A stretch of 7,737 nucleotides of DNA from an uncultured Clostridia bacterium (GTDB lineage Bacteria; Bacillota; Clostridia; RUG12999), in contig CALLNG010000440.1 in NCBI GenBank assembly GCA_938005345.1, positions 1 through 7,737 of the forward strand. The letters run 5' to 3'. The position numbers and the translations under genes were made by a program. The notes under the pieces were generated by a model. The model saw only the letters and a program-made list of their open reading frames with translations, was not told the origin of the DNA and searched no databases. Positions 1 through 6,695 of this stretch are shown here, piece after piece; position 1 is the stretch's first letter, and each line of letters opens with the position of its first letter.

Positions 1-513
1 CCAACGTCCGCGCCATTGGGCGCTTTGATAATATTCTGCTGTCCGCTGCCAGGTTAACAACCCCCGGCCCCCTTTTACCGCGCCGTAATTGCCGCTGTCT
101 ATTTCCCGCTTCATAGCTTCTACACAAGGTGTATAACGGTTTTGTAAAATGCAACAAACATTTGTACCACTCCTGTTTAAATGGTGCTGTAGGTTTTCAG
201 CCTCGCTTGTGTTCATCGCCATTGGCTTTTCTATGACCAAATTTTTTCCCCGCTTTGCTGCCTCCACCGCCATTGGCACATGCAGATAATGCGGTGTACA
301 TATATGAATTACATCCACCGCTTCGTCTGCCAACACCATTTCAAATTGCGTAAATGCTTTACAGCCTTGCTGCTTTGCGAGATGTTCTGCGCGTTCCGGC
401 AAGATATCGCAGACACCGTAGAGCTGTGCGCCTTCACAGTGCTGAAGTACTTGTGCATGGATCGGGCCTATGGCTCCACATCCCACTACCACTGCATTAT
501 ATTTTTTCTCCAT
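1..513 (-). CDS. Gfo/Idh/MocA family oxidoreductase, C-terminus beyond the window
   Basis: NAD(P)-dependent sugar or cyclitol dehydrogenase of the Gfo/Idh/MocA superfamily; only the first 171 residues are in the window, against roughly 330-400 for the family. The N-terminal Rossmann fold is clear: a nucleotide-binding loop GCGAIGPIH at residues 11-19, CDI at about 35-37 ending the second strand, ICTPHYLH at 71-78, and the family hallmark EKP at 95-97, whose Lys is the usual catalytic and nicotinamide-contacting residue. The start of the substrate domain is also present (QNRYTP 124-129, then TW and a W-R-G-x-W stretch up to residue 171). The reading frame is open to the left edge. The start is ATG at 511-513; the Shine-Dalgarno is poor (a G-rich GGGGGCGTGGG just upstream). 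It lies 38 bases after the TIM-barrel gene and is probably the fourth gene of the operon. Family assignment is secure; the substrate is unknown. Confidence 0.9.
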   Translation of the reverse strand, partial: MEKKYNAVVVGCGAIGPIHAQVLQHCEGAQLYGVCDILPERAEHLAKQQGCKAFTQFEMVLADEAVDVIHICTPHYLHVPMAVEAAKRGKNLVIEKPMAMNTSEAENLQHHLNRSGTNVCCILQNRYTPCVEAMKREIDSGNYGAVKGGRGLLTWQRTAEYYQSAQWRGRW

Positions 514-551
514 TTTCCCACGCCCCCGTTTTACGCATTCGCAATTCTCTC

Positions 552-1298
552 CTATGCGTTTTTCAAATTCCGTAGGCTGATTTCCAGGCTTTCAAATGGG
601 TCACGCTGGCACTTATCTTGCTCAATAATATAATACTCTACGCCAATATTTTCACAGGCCTCTAAAATTCCCTTCCAATTCAAATTTCCTTCCATCACTT
701 CCGCAAAGATTTGGGTATCATTTTCAATCGCCATATCTTTAAAATGAATCATTTGAATCCGTCCACGCATTTTATATATCCATTCGACCACATCGCCGCC
801 GCCCGCTTGGATCCAATACGTATCTGCCATAAAACTAAAGGTTTTTGATTCCTCTAATAAAATATCCATTCCCGTTTTCTTTCCATCAAATTTTTCAAAT
901 TCAAACCGGTGATTATGATATGTAGCTCCCAGCCCTTCTTTTTTCAGCGCCTCAGCAATGTCATCAAATTCCTTTGCAAATGCATGGAATCCCTCCGGGC
1001 TCCGGTACTCCTGCGGCATGCTGCCAACGCCGGCGCACAAACATCCCAGCGTATGGTGGTCCGCCACCACTTTTGCAAACTGGTCTTTCATGTCTTCATA
1101 CGGAATATGGGTACAAATAATATGAATACCTGTTGCATCTGCAATGCGTTTGAGCTCTTTGGCATCTGTAATTTTTGCGCCGGAAAACTGAACCTCATTG
1201 TATCCCATCTGTTTCAATTTTTGAAAGGTCTTTTCAATATCCTGGAAATTTTGAATATAGTCTCTCAATGTATATAACTGTGCTGCAATTGGTTTCAT
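552..1298 (-). CDS. sugar phosphate isomerase/epimerase-like TIM barrel protein
   Basis: Member of the xylose-isomerase-like TIM barrel superfamily (AP endonuclease 2 / sugar isomerase-epimerase fold), 248 aa, a normal length; predicted cytosolic with no signal peptide. Visible landmarks: QLYTLRD at residues 7-13 on strand 1, MGYNEVQFSG 31-40, CTHIPYED 62-69, YHNH 127-130 followed by FEFE, MADTYW 157-162 (candidate ligand Asp159), HFKD 185-188 (His185), GNLNW 204-208 and EQD 226-228 (Glu226). Asp, His and Glu fit three of the four metal ligands usual in this fold; the first position appears to be Asn129 rather than Glu. ATG at 1296-1298 follows a strong AAAGGAG with good spacing, placed in the 17-base gap after the preceding dehydrogenase gene. 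Family members isomerise, epimerise or eliminate on keto-sugars, sugar acids or inosose. The exact reaction is not readable from sequence. Confidence 0.9.
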   Translation of the reverse strand: MKPIAAQLYTLRDYIQNFQDIEKTFQKLKQMGYNEVQFSGAKITDAKELKRIADATGIHIICTHIPYEDMKDQFAKVVADHHTLGCLCAGVGSMPQEYRSPEGFHAFAKEFDDIAEALKKEGLGATYHNHRFEFEKFDGKKTGMDILLEESKTFSFMADTYWIQAGGGDVVEWIYKMRGRIQMIHFKDMAIENDTQIFAEVMEGNLNWKGILEACENIGVEYYIIEQDKCQRDPFESLEISLRNLKNA

Positions 1299-1316
1299 TA
1301 TTATATTCTCCTTTCT

Positions 1317-2474
1317 TTAATGGGTTCCCCGTACATCTCCCACGGTTTCCCAAAGTTCCTTTTTCACAGTAGAATGTTTGATTTTGTCCTGCAATAGTTC
1401 ATAGAACCGCTTTTCATCTAAGTTACCCGGATCAACCCAATCCTCTTCCCATGCGGACATATGCATCGCATTGGAGATGGAAAGCCCCATAATGCCTTCT
1501 TCACCCGGTGCCAGTAGTGGCGTGCCATGTTCAATAGCCTGTACGAAATTGTTCATAATACCAACATGCTGCTCACCGCCTGAGGAATCGGCAGGCACCT
1601 CGCATTTCCATCTTTCTGGCTGACCGAACGGTATACGGTTCTTTTCGTTAAATTCCCGCTCATCCTCTACCAGGCGGTCAAATATAATCTGATTGTTTTC
1701 CACTACCAGGCGTCCGCGTGTTCCGGAAATTTCCAGCCTGTTGGTGCCTGGCACTTCCGCTGTGCAGGTTACAAATAATCCTGTCATGCCATTTTCATAT
1801 TCCATATAGGTGGTTACATCGTCTTCCACTTCAATTTTATAGTGCTTCCCAAATCCCATAAATGACCGGATACGTTTGGGCATCCCCAAAATCCACCACC
1901 AAAGGTCGAGTTGGTGCGGGCACTGGTTAATCAACACACCACCACCCTCTTTTTCCCAAGTGCTACGCCAATCACTGGAATTGTGATACGCCTGGGGACG
2001 GTACCAGTTTGTAATAATCCAAATTGCACGATTTATGGTGCCTAATTCCCCATTTTGCACCAACTGGCGCACCTTTTGATAAACCGGATTAGTCCGTTGG
2101 TTATACATAATGCCAAAAACTTTTCCGCTTTCTTTTGCCGCCTCATTCATCTCCCGTACCTGCGCCGTATATACGCCAGCCGGTTTTTCCACCAAAACAT
2201 GCAACCCCTGTGCGAACGCCATTTTAGCTATACCGGGATGGTCATAATGCGGTACTGCAATCATCACCGCGTCCACCTCACCGCCTTTGATTAGCGATTC
2301 TGCATCTGCATACTGTTTGGGCTGTGTATACCCCTGCTCCTGCATCCATGCCAGCCGCTCAGGCTTAATGTCGCAAACGGCAGTCAATTTTGCCCCATTC
2401 ACCTTTCCTTCCATCAGGTGCATGACATGGCTTCTGCCCATGTTACCAATCCCAATCACGCCAATTCTAACCAT
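1317..2474 (-). CDS. Gfo/Idh/MocA family NAD(P)-dependent oxidoreductase
   Basis: Complete 385-residue sugar/cyclitol dehydrogenase. Rossmann domain: GIGNMGRSH at residues 8-16, CDIKPER 34-40, AVPHYDHP 73-80, EKP 96-98 with Lys97 as the presumed catalytic lysine. The substrate domain has GGGVLINQCPHQLDLWWW at 177-194. This aligns with the superfamily's D-x-x-x-H catalytic signature; His187 is kept but the Asp position is Asn183. A second conserved stretch, IEVEDDVTTYMEYENG, lies at 214-229, and GTNRLEISGTRG at 243-254. ATG at 2472-2474 lies inside the end of the upstream TIM-barrel gene (8-base overlap), with AAAGGAG 9 bases before it, within that gene's last codons; this suggests translational coupling. 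It probably oxidises a hydroxyl of a sugar or glycoside, or reduces a keto-sugar; direction and substrate are unknown. The family call is firm. Confidence 0.93.
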   Translation of the reverse strand: MVRIGVIGIGNMGRSHVMHLMEGKVNGAKLTAVCDIKPERLAWMQEQGYTQPKQYADAESLIKGGEVDAVMIAVPHYDHPGIAKMAFAQGLHVLVEKPAGVYTAQVREMNEAAKESGKVFGIMYNQRTNPVYQKVRQLVQNGELGTINRAIWIITNWYRPQAYHNSSDWRSTWEKEGGGVLINQCPHQLDLWWWILGMPKRIRSFMGFGKHYKIEVEDDVTTYMEYENGMTGLFVTCTAEVPGTNRLEISGTRGRLVVENNQIIFDRLVEDEREFNEKNRIPFGQPERWKCEVPADSSGGEQHVGIMNNFVQAIEHGTPLLAPGEEGIMGLSISNAMHMSAWEEDWVDPGNLDEKRFYELLQDKIKHSTVKKELWETVGDVRGTH

Positions 2475-3327
2475 GTTGTTCCACTCCTTTTAAAATATCA
2501 TGCAAGGCATTTACTGCCACTTCAAACGTATCTGCTCCACTTTGAGGTTTCTTTTGCGCCTCTCCCTCTTCTTCCAGGGCTGCAAAACCCACAAAGTCTC
2601 CTAAATGCGGTTCCAGCGATAAAAATCCCTCGTATCCGTCATCCCAAAGACGTTTCAATAAATCGGGCACATTTCCATTTCCCTGTCCTGCCGGCACCAC
2701 CATTCCATCTTCTTTTGCATCTTTGATGTGCATATAGCGGATATATGGTTTTAACAGTTCATAGGCATGCGGATATGGCTCACAGCCGCATTGCACAAAA
2801 TTGGCTGGGTCGAAGGTTGCCCATAAGGAATCGCTTCCGATGCTCTCCAATAAGTCCAAGCACCGCTCCGGCGTGTCTCCATAAATTCCTTTTTCATTCT
2901 CGTGCAGTAAAACAATATGCGCATCTGCCGCTGCCTTTGTCATTCTCTCCAGACGGTGCAGCACTTCGTCGCGGTACTTTTCTGGTTCTTCCCCCTCTGG
3001 CAGATAAAAACTAAAGATACGGATATAGGTTGTATTTAAAATTTTTGCCTTTTCCATCAAATCATATAGCTTTGCCATATGTGTATCCATATCCTCATGA
3101 ATTTTGATTTTTCCCAACGGAGACCCCACTGCGGATATCTGTATTCCCGCCTTCTCGCATTTTTTGGCAGTTTGTTCAATTTCTTCCCGTGTGCAATCCG
3201 CAATGTTACTTCCATTGACGCCCCGCATTTCAATATAAGAAATACCAAACCGCTTCATTTGCGCAATTTGTATGTCAATCATCGGGTCAATTTCATCCGC
3301 AAATCCAGACCAAATAAATTTTGACAT
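2467..3327 (-). CDS. sugar phosphate isomerase/epimerase-like TIM barrel protein, first operon gene
   Basis: 286-residue xylose-isomerase-like TIM barrel protein, of a type frequent in Clostridia beside Gfo/Idh/MocA genes. Visible blocks: SGFADEID at residues 7-14, IEMRGVNGSNI 32-42, VGSPLGKIKI 67-76, IRIFSFYLPEGEEPEKYRDE 102-121, LHENEKGIYGDT 141-152, FDPANFVQCG 172-181, MHIKDA 199-204, PAGQGNGN 212-219 and LSLEPHLG 236-243. Glu143, Asp173, His200 and Glu239 form the complete Glu-Asp-His-Glu divalent-metal set expected for an active isomerase/epimerase of this fold. ATG at 3325-3327 follows a purine-rich leader containing AAGAAGGGAA. It is the gene next to the divergent AraC regulator and starts the operon. 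Role inferred: isomerisation, epimerisation or elimination on a sugar intermediate; family members also include inosose dehydratase-like and glycoside-cleaving enzymes, so the reaction is open. Confidence 0.92.
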   Translation of the reverse strand: MSKFIWSGFADEIDPMIDIQIAQMKRFGISYIEMRGVNGSNIADCTREEIEQTAKKCEKAGIQISAVGSPLGKIKIHEDMDTHMAKLYDLMEKAKILNTTYIRIFSFYLPEGEEPEKYRDEVLHRLERMTKAAADAHIVLLHENEKGIYGDTPERCLDLLESIGSDSLWATFDPANFVQCGCEPYPHAYELLKPYIRYMHIKDAKEDGMVVPAGQGNGNVPDLLKRLWDDGYEGFLSLEPHLGDFVGFAALEEEGEAQKKPQSGADTFEVAVNALHDILKGVEQHG

Positions 3328-3386
3328 TTCTATTCCCTTCTTTCTATAGTCTTTTCTTTATCTTACTCTATCTTTTTTCAAAATTC

Positions 3387-3415
3387 TTTGCTTTTTTTGC
3401 TTGGAATATTGCAAA
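3387..3415. promoter_or_regulatory. candidate operator: TTTGCTT direct repeat plus TTTGC-N10-GCAAA inverted repeat
   Basis: TTTGCTT occurs at 3387-3393 and again at 3396-3402, a 9-base period. The second copy forms an inverted repeat with GCAAA at 3411-3415 (arms TTTGC at 3396-3400, 10-base spacing). The element covers the -35 hexamer of the regulator's promoter and lies upstream of the operon, where an AraC-type protein could both autoregulate and activate. The arms are short and the region is AT-rich, so chance occurrence is quite possible. Confidence 0.3.
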
Positions 3416-3429
3416 TCTTGTGGTATACT
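3401..3429 (+). promoter_or_regulatory. sigma-A type promoter of the AraC regulator gene
   Basis: The -35 hexamer is TTGGAA (3401-3406, 4 of 6 to consensus). A 17-base spacer is followed by TATACT (3424-3429, 5 of 6), with an extended -10 TGG immediately before it. A start of transcription near 3436 would give a leader of about 27 bases containing the GGGAGGA ribosome binding site at 3448-3454. Confidence 0.7.
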
Positions 3430-3462
3430 TAAGGTACAACAAAAAATGGGAGGATATTGCAT

Positions 3463-4299
3463 ATGCAAGAAATCAAATCGGAGCACGCAGAAAAGGGATT
3501 TTCTATTACACGCACCAAATCCTATTACACGCAGCCCACCACATTCCCGAACCATATTCATAACCATTATGAAATTTATACGCTGCATAGTTCTCATGCA
3601 CGATTCAAAGTAGAAGGGCAAATCTATGAATTGACCAAAGGGGATTTTATGATATTCAACAGCCGGGAGTTTCACAACATCAGTTTTGATTTGCAGGAAC
3701 CGTATGAGCGTACTACTATAGGATTTACTAAGGAATTTCTCGACAATTTCAATCGGACGCCATATGACTTGTATTCCGGTTTAGATTTTCGCCGATTGGG
3801 ATTCGGCAACCATATTCCAGTCCAATTGGCAGTGCGTTCCGGTCTTTCCCAACATCTAACGGCTTTAGAGCACTACGCCTTTGGTAATCAGCCAGAAAAG
3901 CCGCTGATGCTACAGTGCTTAATGCTGCAAATATTAATTACCATCAACCATTTGGTATCAAAAGTTTTATTTTCCACAAGCACCCATACCAACAATGAAA
4001 AAATGGTGGAAATCATTCAATATATTAACCGGAATTTATCTGGTGATTTGAGTCTGGATGCCCTAGCCCGCCGTTTTTACATATCCAAATATCATCTTTC
4101 CCATCTTTTCAGCGCTTCTACAGGCTTTTCTGTAAAGCAATACATTAGCAGTAAACGGGTGCAGTACGCACAGAAACTGATATCTGAAGGAATGAGTACG
4201 CTAGATGCCTGTGTGTCTGCTGGGTTCAATGACTATTCCAGTTTTTATAAAGCATTTAAAAAACTCTATAACGCCCCTCCTAAATCAGCAAAACATTAA
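3463..4299 (+). CDS. AraC family transcriptional regulator with N-terminal cupin domain
   Basis: 278-residue transcription factor. The N-terminal effector domain is a cupin: HIHNHYEIYTL at residues 31-41 carries His31, His33, His35 and Glu37, and GDFMIFNSREFHNI at 60-73 is the second cupin motif. The C-terminal DNA-binding domain has two helix-turn-helix units: about 196-217 (LSLDALARRFYISKYHLSHL) and 245-266 (the stretch with VSAGFNDYSSFYKAFKK at 251-267). The start is ATG at 3463: GGGAGGA (3448-3454) is 8 bases upstream, whereas the in-frame TTG at 3457 would be only 2 bases away. It is divergent from the oxidoreductase/isomerase operon and is most likely that operon's sugar-responsive activator (inference from position). 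The end is slightly short, lacking the common P-x-x-[YF]-R tail, but the gene looks intact. Confidence 0.93.
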   Translation: MQEIKSEHAEKGFSITRTKSYYTQPTTFPNHIHNHYEIYTLHSSHARFKVEGQIYELTKGDFMIFNSREFHNISFDLQEPYERTTIGFTKEFLDNFNRTPYDLYSGLDFRRLGFGNHIPVQLAVRSGLSQHLTALEHYAFGNQPEKPLMLQCLMLQILITINHLVSKVLFSTSTHTNNEKMVEIIQYINRNLSGDLSLDALARRFYISKYHLSHLFSASTGFSVKQYISSKRVQYAQKLISEGMSTLDACVSAGFNDYSSFYKAFKKLYNAPPKSAKH

Positions 4300-4369
4300 A
4301 AGATCTGTTGTTTCCTTTTTTAGGTTCCTACATATGCCGGCCCCGTGTGTAAAACGTTCTTTATACAAC

Positions 4370-4410
4370 AAGAAGCAGCCGAACAATTTGGCTGCTTCTT
4401 TGTTCTTTTA
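4370..4410. terminator. rho-independent terminator, probably bidirectional
   Basis: A perfect 11-base-pair stem AAGAAGCAGCC (4370-4380) / GGCTGCTTCTT (4390-4400) with a 9-base loop is followed on the plus strand by TGTTCTTTTA. On the minus strand the same hairpin is followed by TTGTTGTAT, a weaker U tract. It sits between the stop of the AraC gene (4299, plus) and the stop of the DUF975 gene (4414, minus), so it can end both convergent transcripts. Confidence 0.9.
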
Positions 4411-4413
4411 TGA

Positions 4414-5151
4414 TTATAGTATCTCCACAATGCTTTGGTCCGATCTCCTTTGCTCCTGAATCAATACTGTATAAAAATTTGCTATTGTTGTATTTATATA
4501 CGGCTCTACCCAAAATACGGCAATGCCGCACGTTACGATAGCCAACAGTCTCCACCAAAAAAATGATATATCTACAACAAACAACTCCCACATGTGTTCT
4601 CGCATTAGCATCGCACTTTGTTTGATGGTCTCCCGTATCCCCCATTCCGGCTGATCATACAGGAGAAATGGTATCATGCGGAAACACAATGATAGATATA
4701 TCATCAAAACAATGCCTGCCAACCCTACAGCGGCGCCTAGTGTCCAGTGCAAAAAATAGTCTGCACTTCCTGCCGCCACTGCTGTGACAAAATAGACTGC
4801 AAGTAAAATCAATATTATTAGGACATAAATTCCAGCCACCTTTCCAAACATGCGAAATGGCCGAAACATGCGCCCTACTTTGGGCACTTGACCACGCTGC
4901 ACCTCCAAAAAAGCCCACATATAGCCAATGGACAAATTCCATGCAAACAAAGCCCACAAGATCCAGACTACTATAATGGCTCTTATACCTACCGTTTGAG
5001 ATAAGATAGAACCTATTCCTCCCGCTGTCAGCACCAACCCTTCCGCCCTGCAGCAGATTGCAAACATCACCAAAGTTAATAATACACCGGTTGTTGCCTT
5101 GCCTCGTAATTGTTCCTTTGCATGTTGTTTTAGCTCTTTCCGTGTCAACAT
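4414..5151 (-). CDS. DUF975 family integral membrane protein
   Basis: 245-residue multi-pass membrane protein matching the DUF975 family common in Bacillota; the function of the family is not established. It opens with the typical cytosolic segment TRKELKQHAKEQLRGK (residues 3-18). About five or six hydrophobic segments follow, at roughly 22-45, 57-82, 104-128, 137-160 and 190-214. Family landmarks include FLLYDQPEWGIRETIKQSAM at 162-181, MREHMWELF 183-191, ISFFWWRLLAIVTCGIAV 195-212 and the near-terminal VEPYINTTIANFY 215-227. ATG at 5149-5151 has GTGGAGA just upstream. It lies 139 bases downstream of the MATE gene on the same strand; no clear terminator separates them, so it may be co-transcribed or use its own weak promoter. 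It ends at the shared terminator. Confidence 0.85.
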   Translation of the reverse strand: MLTRKELKQHAKEQLRGKATTGVLLTLVMFAICCRAEGLVLTAGGIGSILSQTVGIRAIIVVWILWALFAWNLSIGYMWAFLEVQRGQVPKVGRMFRPFRMFGKVAGIYVLIILILLAVYFVTAVAAGSADYFLHWTLGAAVGLAGIVLMIYLSLCFRMIPFLLYDQPEWGIRETIKQSAMLMREHMWELFVVDISFFWWRLLAIVTCGIAVFWVEPYINTTIANFYTVLIQEQRRSDQSIVEIL

Positions 5152-5290
5152 GGAATCTCCACTTTTTTAGCGGACATTTGGCCGTTTTTTACTTGATTGA
5201 CATGTATGTTTGGTTTCTATCACAATATGTACTACATCTCATAAATATACATCAAAACACTTTATTCTTGGTCTTCCTGGCATCTGTGTT
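5152..5290. promoter_or_regulatory. intergenic spacer upstream of the DUF975 gene, possible regulatory half-sites
   Basis: A 139-base AT-rich spacer. It holds a perfect short palindrome, ATGTA-C-TACAT (5227-5237), plus single copies of ATGTA (5202-5206) and TACAT (5248-5252). No convincing minus-strand promoter pair or terminator was found. The palindrome has the general shape of a site for a dimeric regulator, but the region is AT-rich and the match could be chance. Confidence 0.25.
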
Positions 5291-6680
5291 TTACACGATT
5301 GATTGTTCCATTACCTGATGCTGCTGCATTTTTTTCTGATTCAACTCCCGTAAGACACTAGTTCCAAGCGGAACCGCCAAAACAAAGGTACACACATCCG
5401 CCACCGGCTGGCTCATCTGTACACCAAATATACCTAGCAGGGGCGGCATAATCCAAATGACAGGAAGGAAAAACAGCCCCTGCCGCGCCAATGCTAGAAT
5501 AGACGCTTTAGTGCTTTTCCCAATCGTCTGCATAAGCATGTTTTGTATCACAACCCAAGAGGATAACGCAAAAGTTGTGCATTGCAGCCGCAATGCCAAA
5601 TAACCGATTTGAATGACTTGCATATCGTCTGCACGAAAAATGGCAACTAATTGAGGCGCAAAAATAAATCCTAGAGTCCCCAACGACAATAATAGTACAA
5701 CTGCCGTTTTCATACAAAACCAAAAGGCTTCCAGCACCCTATCATACCGACCCGCACCATAGTTAAATCCACAAACTGGCTGGAATCCCTGTCCAAATCC
5801 TAACAATGCAAACAGCGCAAATTGCATGATACGGTTAACGATAGACATTGCAGCAATGACCGCATCCCCATAACCTCCTGCCGCCAGGTTCATGCATATC
5901 ATCGCTACGCTGGCTAAACCCTGACGGTAAAAAGAAGGTAGTCCTCCTGCCAATATTGTTTTATAAATTGCTGCTTTTAGCATGATATGGCACACCCGAA
6001 TCCGGATATTTCCGCCCCGGGTAGATTGAAACAATAAGATGAGGAAGCTGATAAATTGGCTGATGATAGTAGCCAATGCTGCACCGCCTGTTCCCATATG
6101 GAATACAAAAATAAACAACGGGTCTAATAGAATGTTGAGAATTCCGCCTGAGGCAATGCCCAGCATGGCATACATGGCGCTGCCCTGAAAACGCAGTAGA
6201 TTATTTAAGACATAGACGGAAGTCATAAATGGCATTCCTATTAAAATATAGCGGACGTAGTCCTTTGCATACGGTGCAATGGTCTCCGTTGCGCCTAACA
6301 TGCGCACCAACGGATCTAGAAACAGTAAACCAATAACTGCTAGCACTGCGCCCAGTCCCAGTGCTGTAAAATGCAGTTGCTGCCACCCGCTCTGCCAATT
6401 TTCTCTTCCGTTGTCCCAGTAATCTGGAAATGAAATTCCCAGACCCCATTCCCAACGTAAAACCGATTGCCTGTATAACTGCCATTAAGGAAAAAGCAAT
6501 GCCAACCGCTCCAGTTGCACTGGTCCCGAGTTTCCCTACAAAAAACGTATCCGCCATATTATAGATGGATGTCACCATCATACTGATAATGGTTGGCACT
6601 GCCAACGTACATACAAGACGACAAACCGGCGTTTGTGTCATTCTTTTCAGTTTTTCCTCTGCTGATTCCTCCTGTCTCAT
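5291..6680 (-). pseudogene. MATE family multidrug/metabolite efflux transporter, single-base frameshift
   Basis: Na+- or H+-coupled efflux pump of the MATE family, read in two frames. Residues 1-104 run from ATG at 6678-6680 (preceded by AGGAGG, 6-base spacing) and include PTIISMMVTSIYNMADTFFV (29-48) and MGSGNFISRLLGQ (78-90). The frame then drifts into non-homologous sequence, ending at 6201. The MATE reading resumes in another frame at 6367 with TALGLGAV and continues to the stop at 5291, including LDPLFIF and GFGQGFQPVCGFNYGAGR (about 294-311 of the joined protein). Removing one T from the coding-strand T4 run (A4 at 6368-6371) joins both parts into 462 residues, the normal MATE length. 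Elsewhere the frame is intact, so the lesion is recent, a sequencing indel, or (least likely) recoding. It lies 15 bases after the CDF gene, in one operon. Transport substrate unknown. Confidence 0.88.
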
Positions 6681-6695
6681 TGGTTTCCTCCTGCT

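Larger units (their letters stand above)
3328..3462. promoter_or_regulatory. divergent intergenic region between catabolic operon and AraC regulator
   Basis: This 135-base AT-rich spacer separates the start of the minus-strand operon from the plus-strand regulator. It holds a good plus-strand promoter (3401-3429) and a possible operator (3387-3415). The operon side is a long purine-rich leader on the coding strand with no convincing -35/-10 pair. That is compatible with, but does not prove, activator-dependent transcription by the adjacent AraC-family protein. No riboswitch-like fold or catabolite-repression (cre) box matching the usual consensus was recognised. Confidence 0.6.

Noticed and set aside
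280..633. Open reading frame of 117 codons on the plus strand.
   Set aside because: It lies opposite two clear minus-strand family genes, has no protein-family features and no ribosome binding site; it is a shadow of the coding strand.
3343..3348. TATAGA on the minus strand as a -10 box for the operon.
   Set aside because: The -35 position 17 bases upstream is very poor, and transcription would start inside or past the ribosome binding site of the first gene.
3457..3462. TTG at 3457 as an alternative start of the AraC regulator.
   Set aside because: It would be only 2 bases from the GGGAGGA ribosome binding site; the ATG at 3463 has 8-base spacing.
3358..3675. Open reading frame of 105 codons on the minus strand opposite the AraC gene start.
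   Set aside because: It overlaps the regulator's promoter and cupin-coding region, has no recognisable domain, and is explained as an antisense shadow.
5168..5190. GCGGACATTTGGCCG followed by TTTTTT on the plus strand, resembling a terminator.
   Set aside because: The stem has only three consecutive pairs (CGG/CCG) with a mismatch next to them, and no plus-strand gene ends there; on the minus strand there is no T tract after it.
6365..6374. Programmed ribosomal frameshift to make the full MATE pump.
   Set aside because: It would require a +1 shift at a short T4 run with no stop codon, rare codon or evident stimulatory structure at the site, and MATE pumps are not known to use recoding. Simple mutation or a sequence error is more likely.
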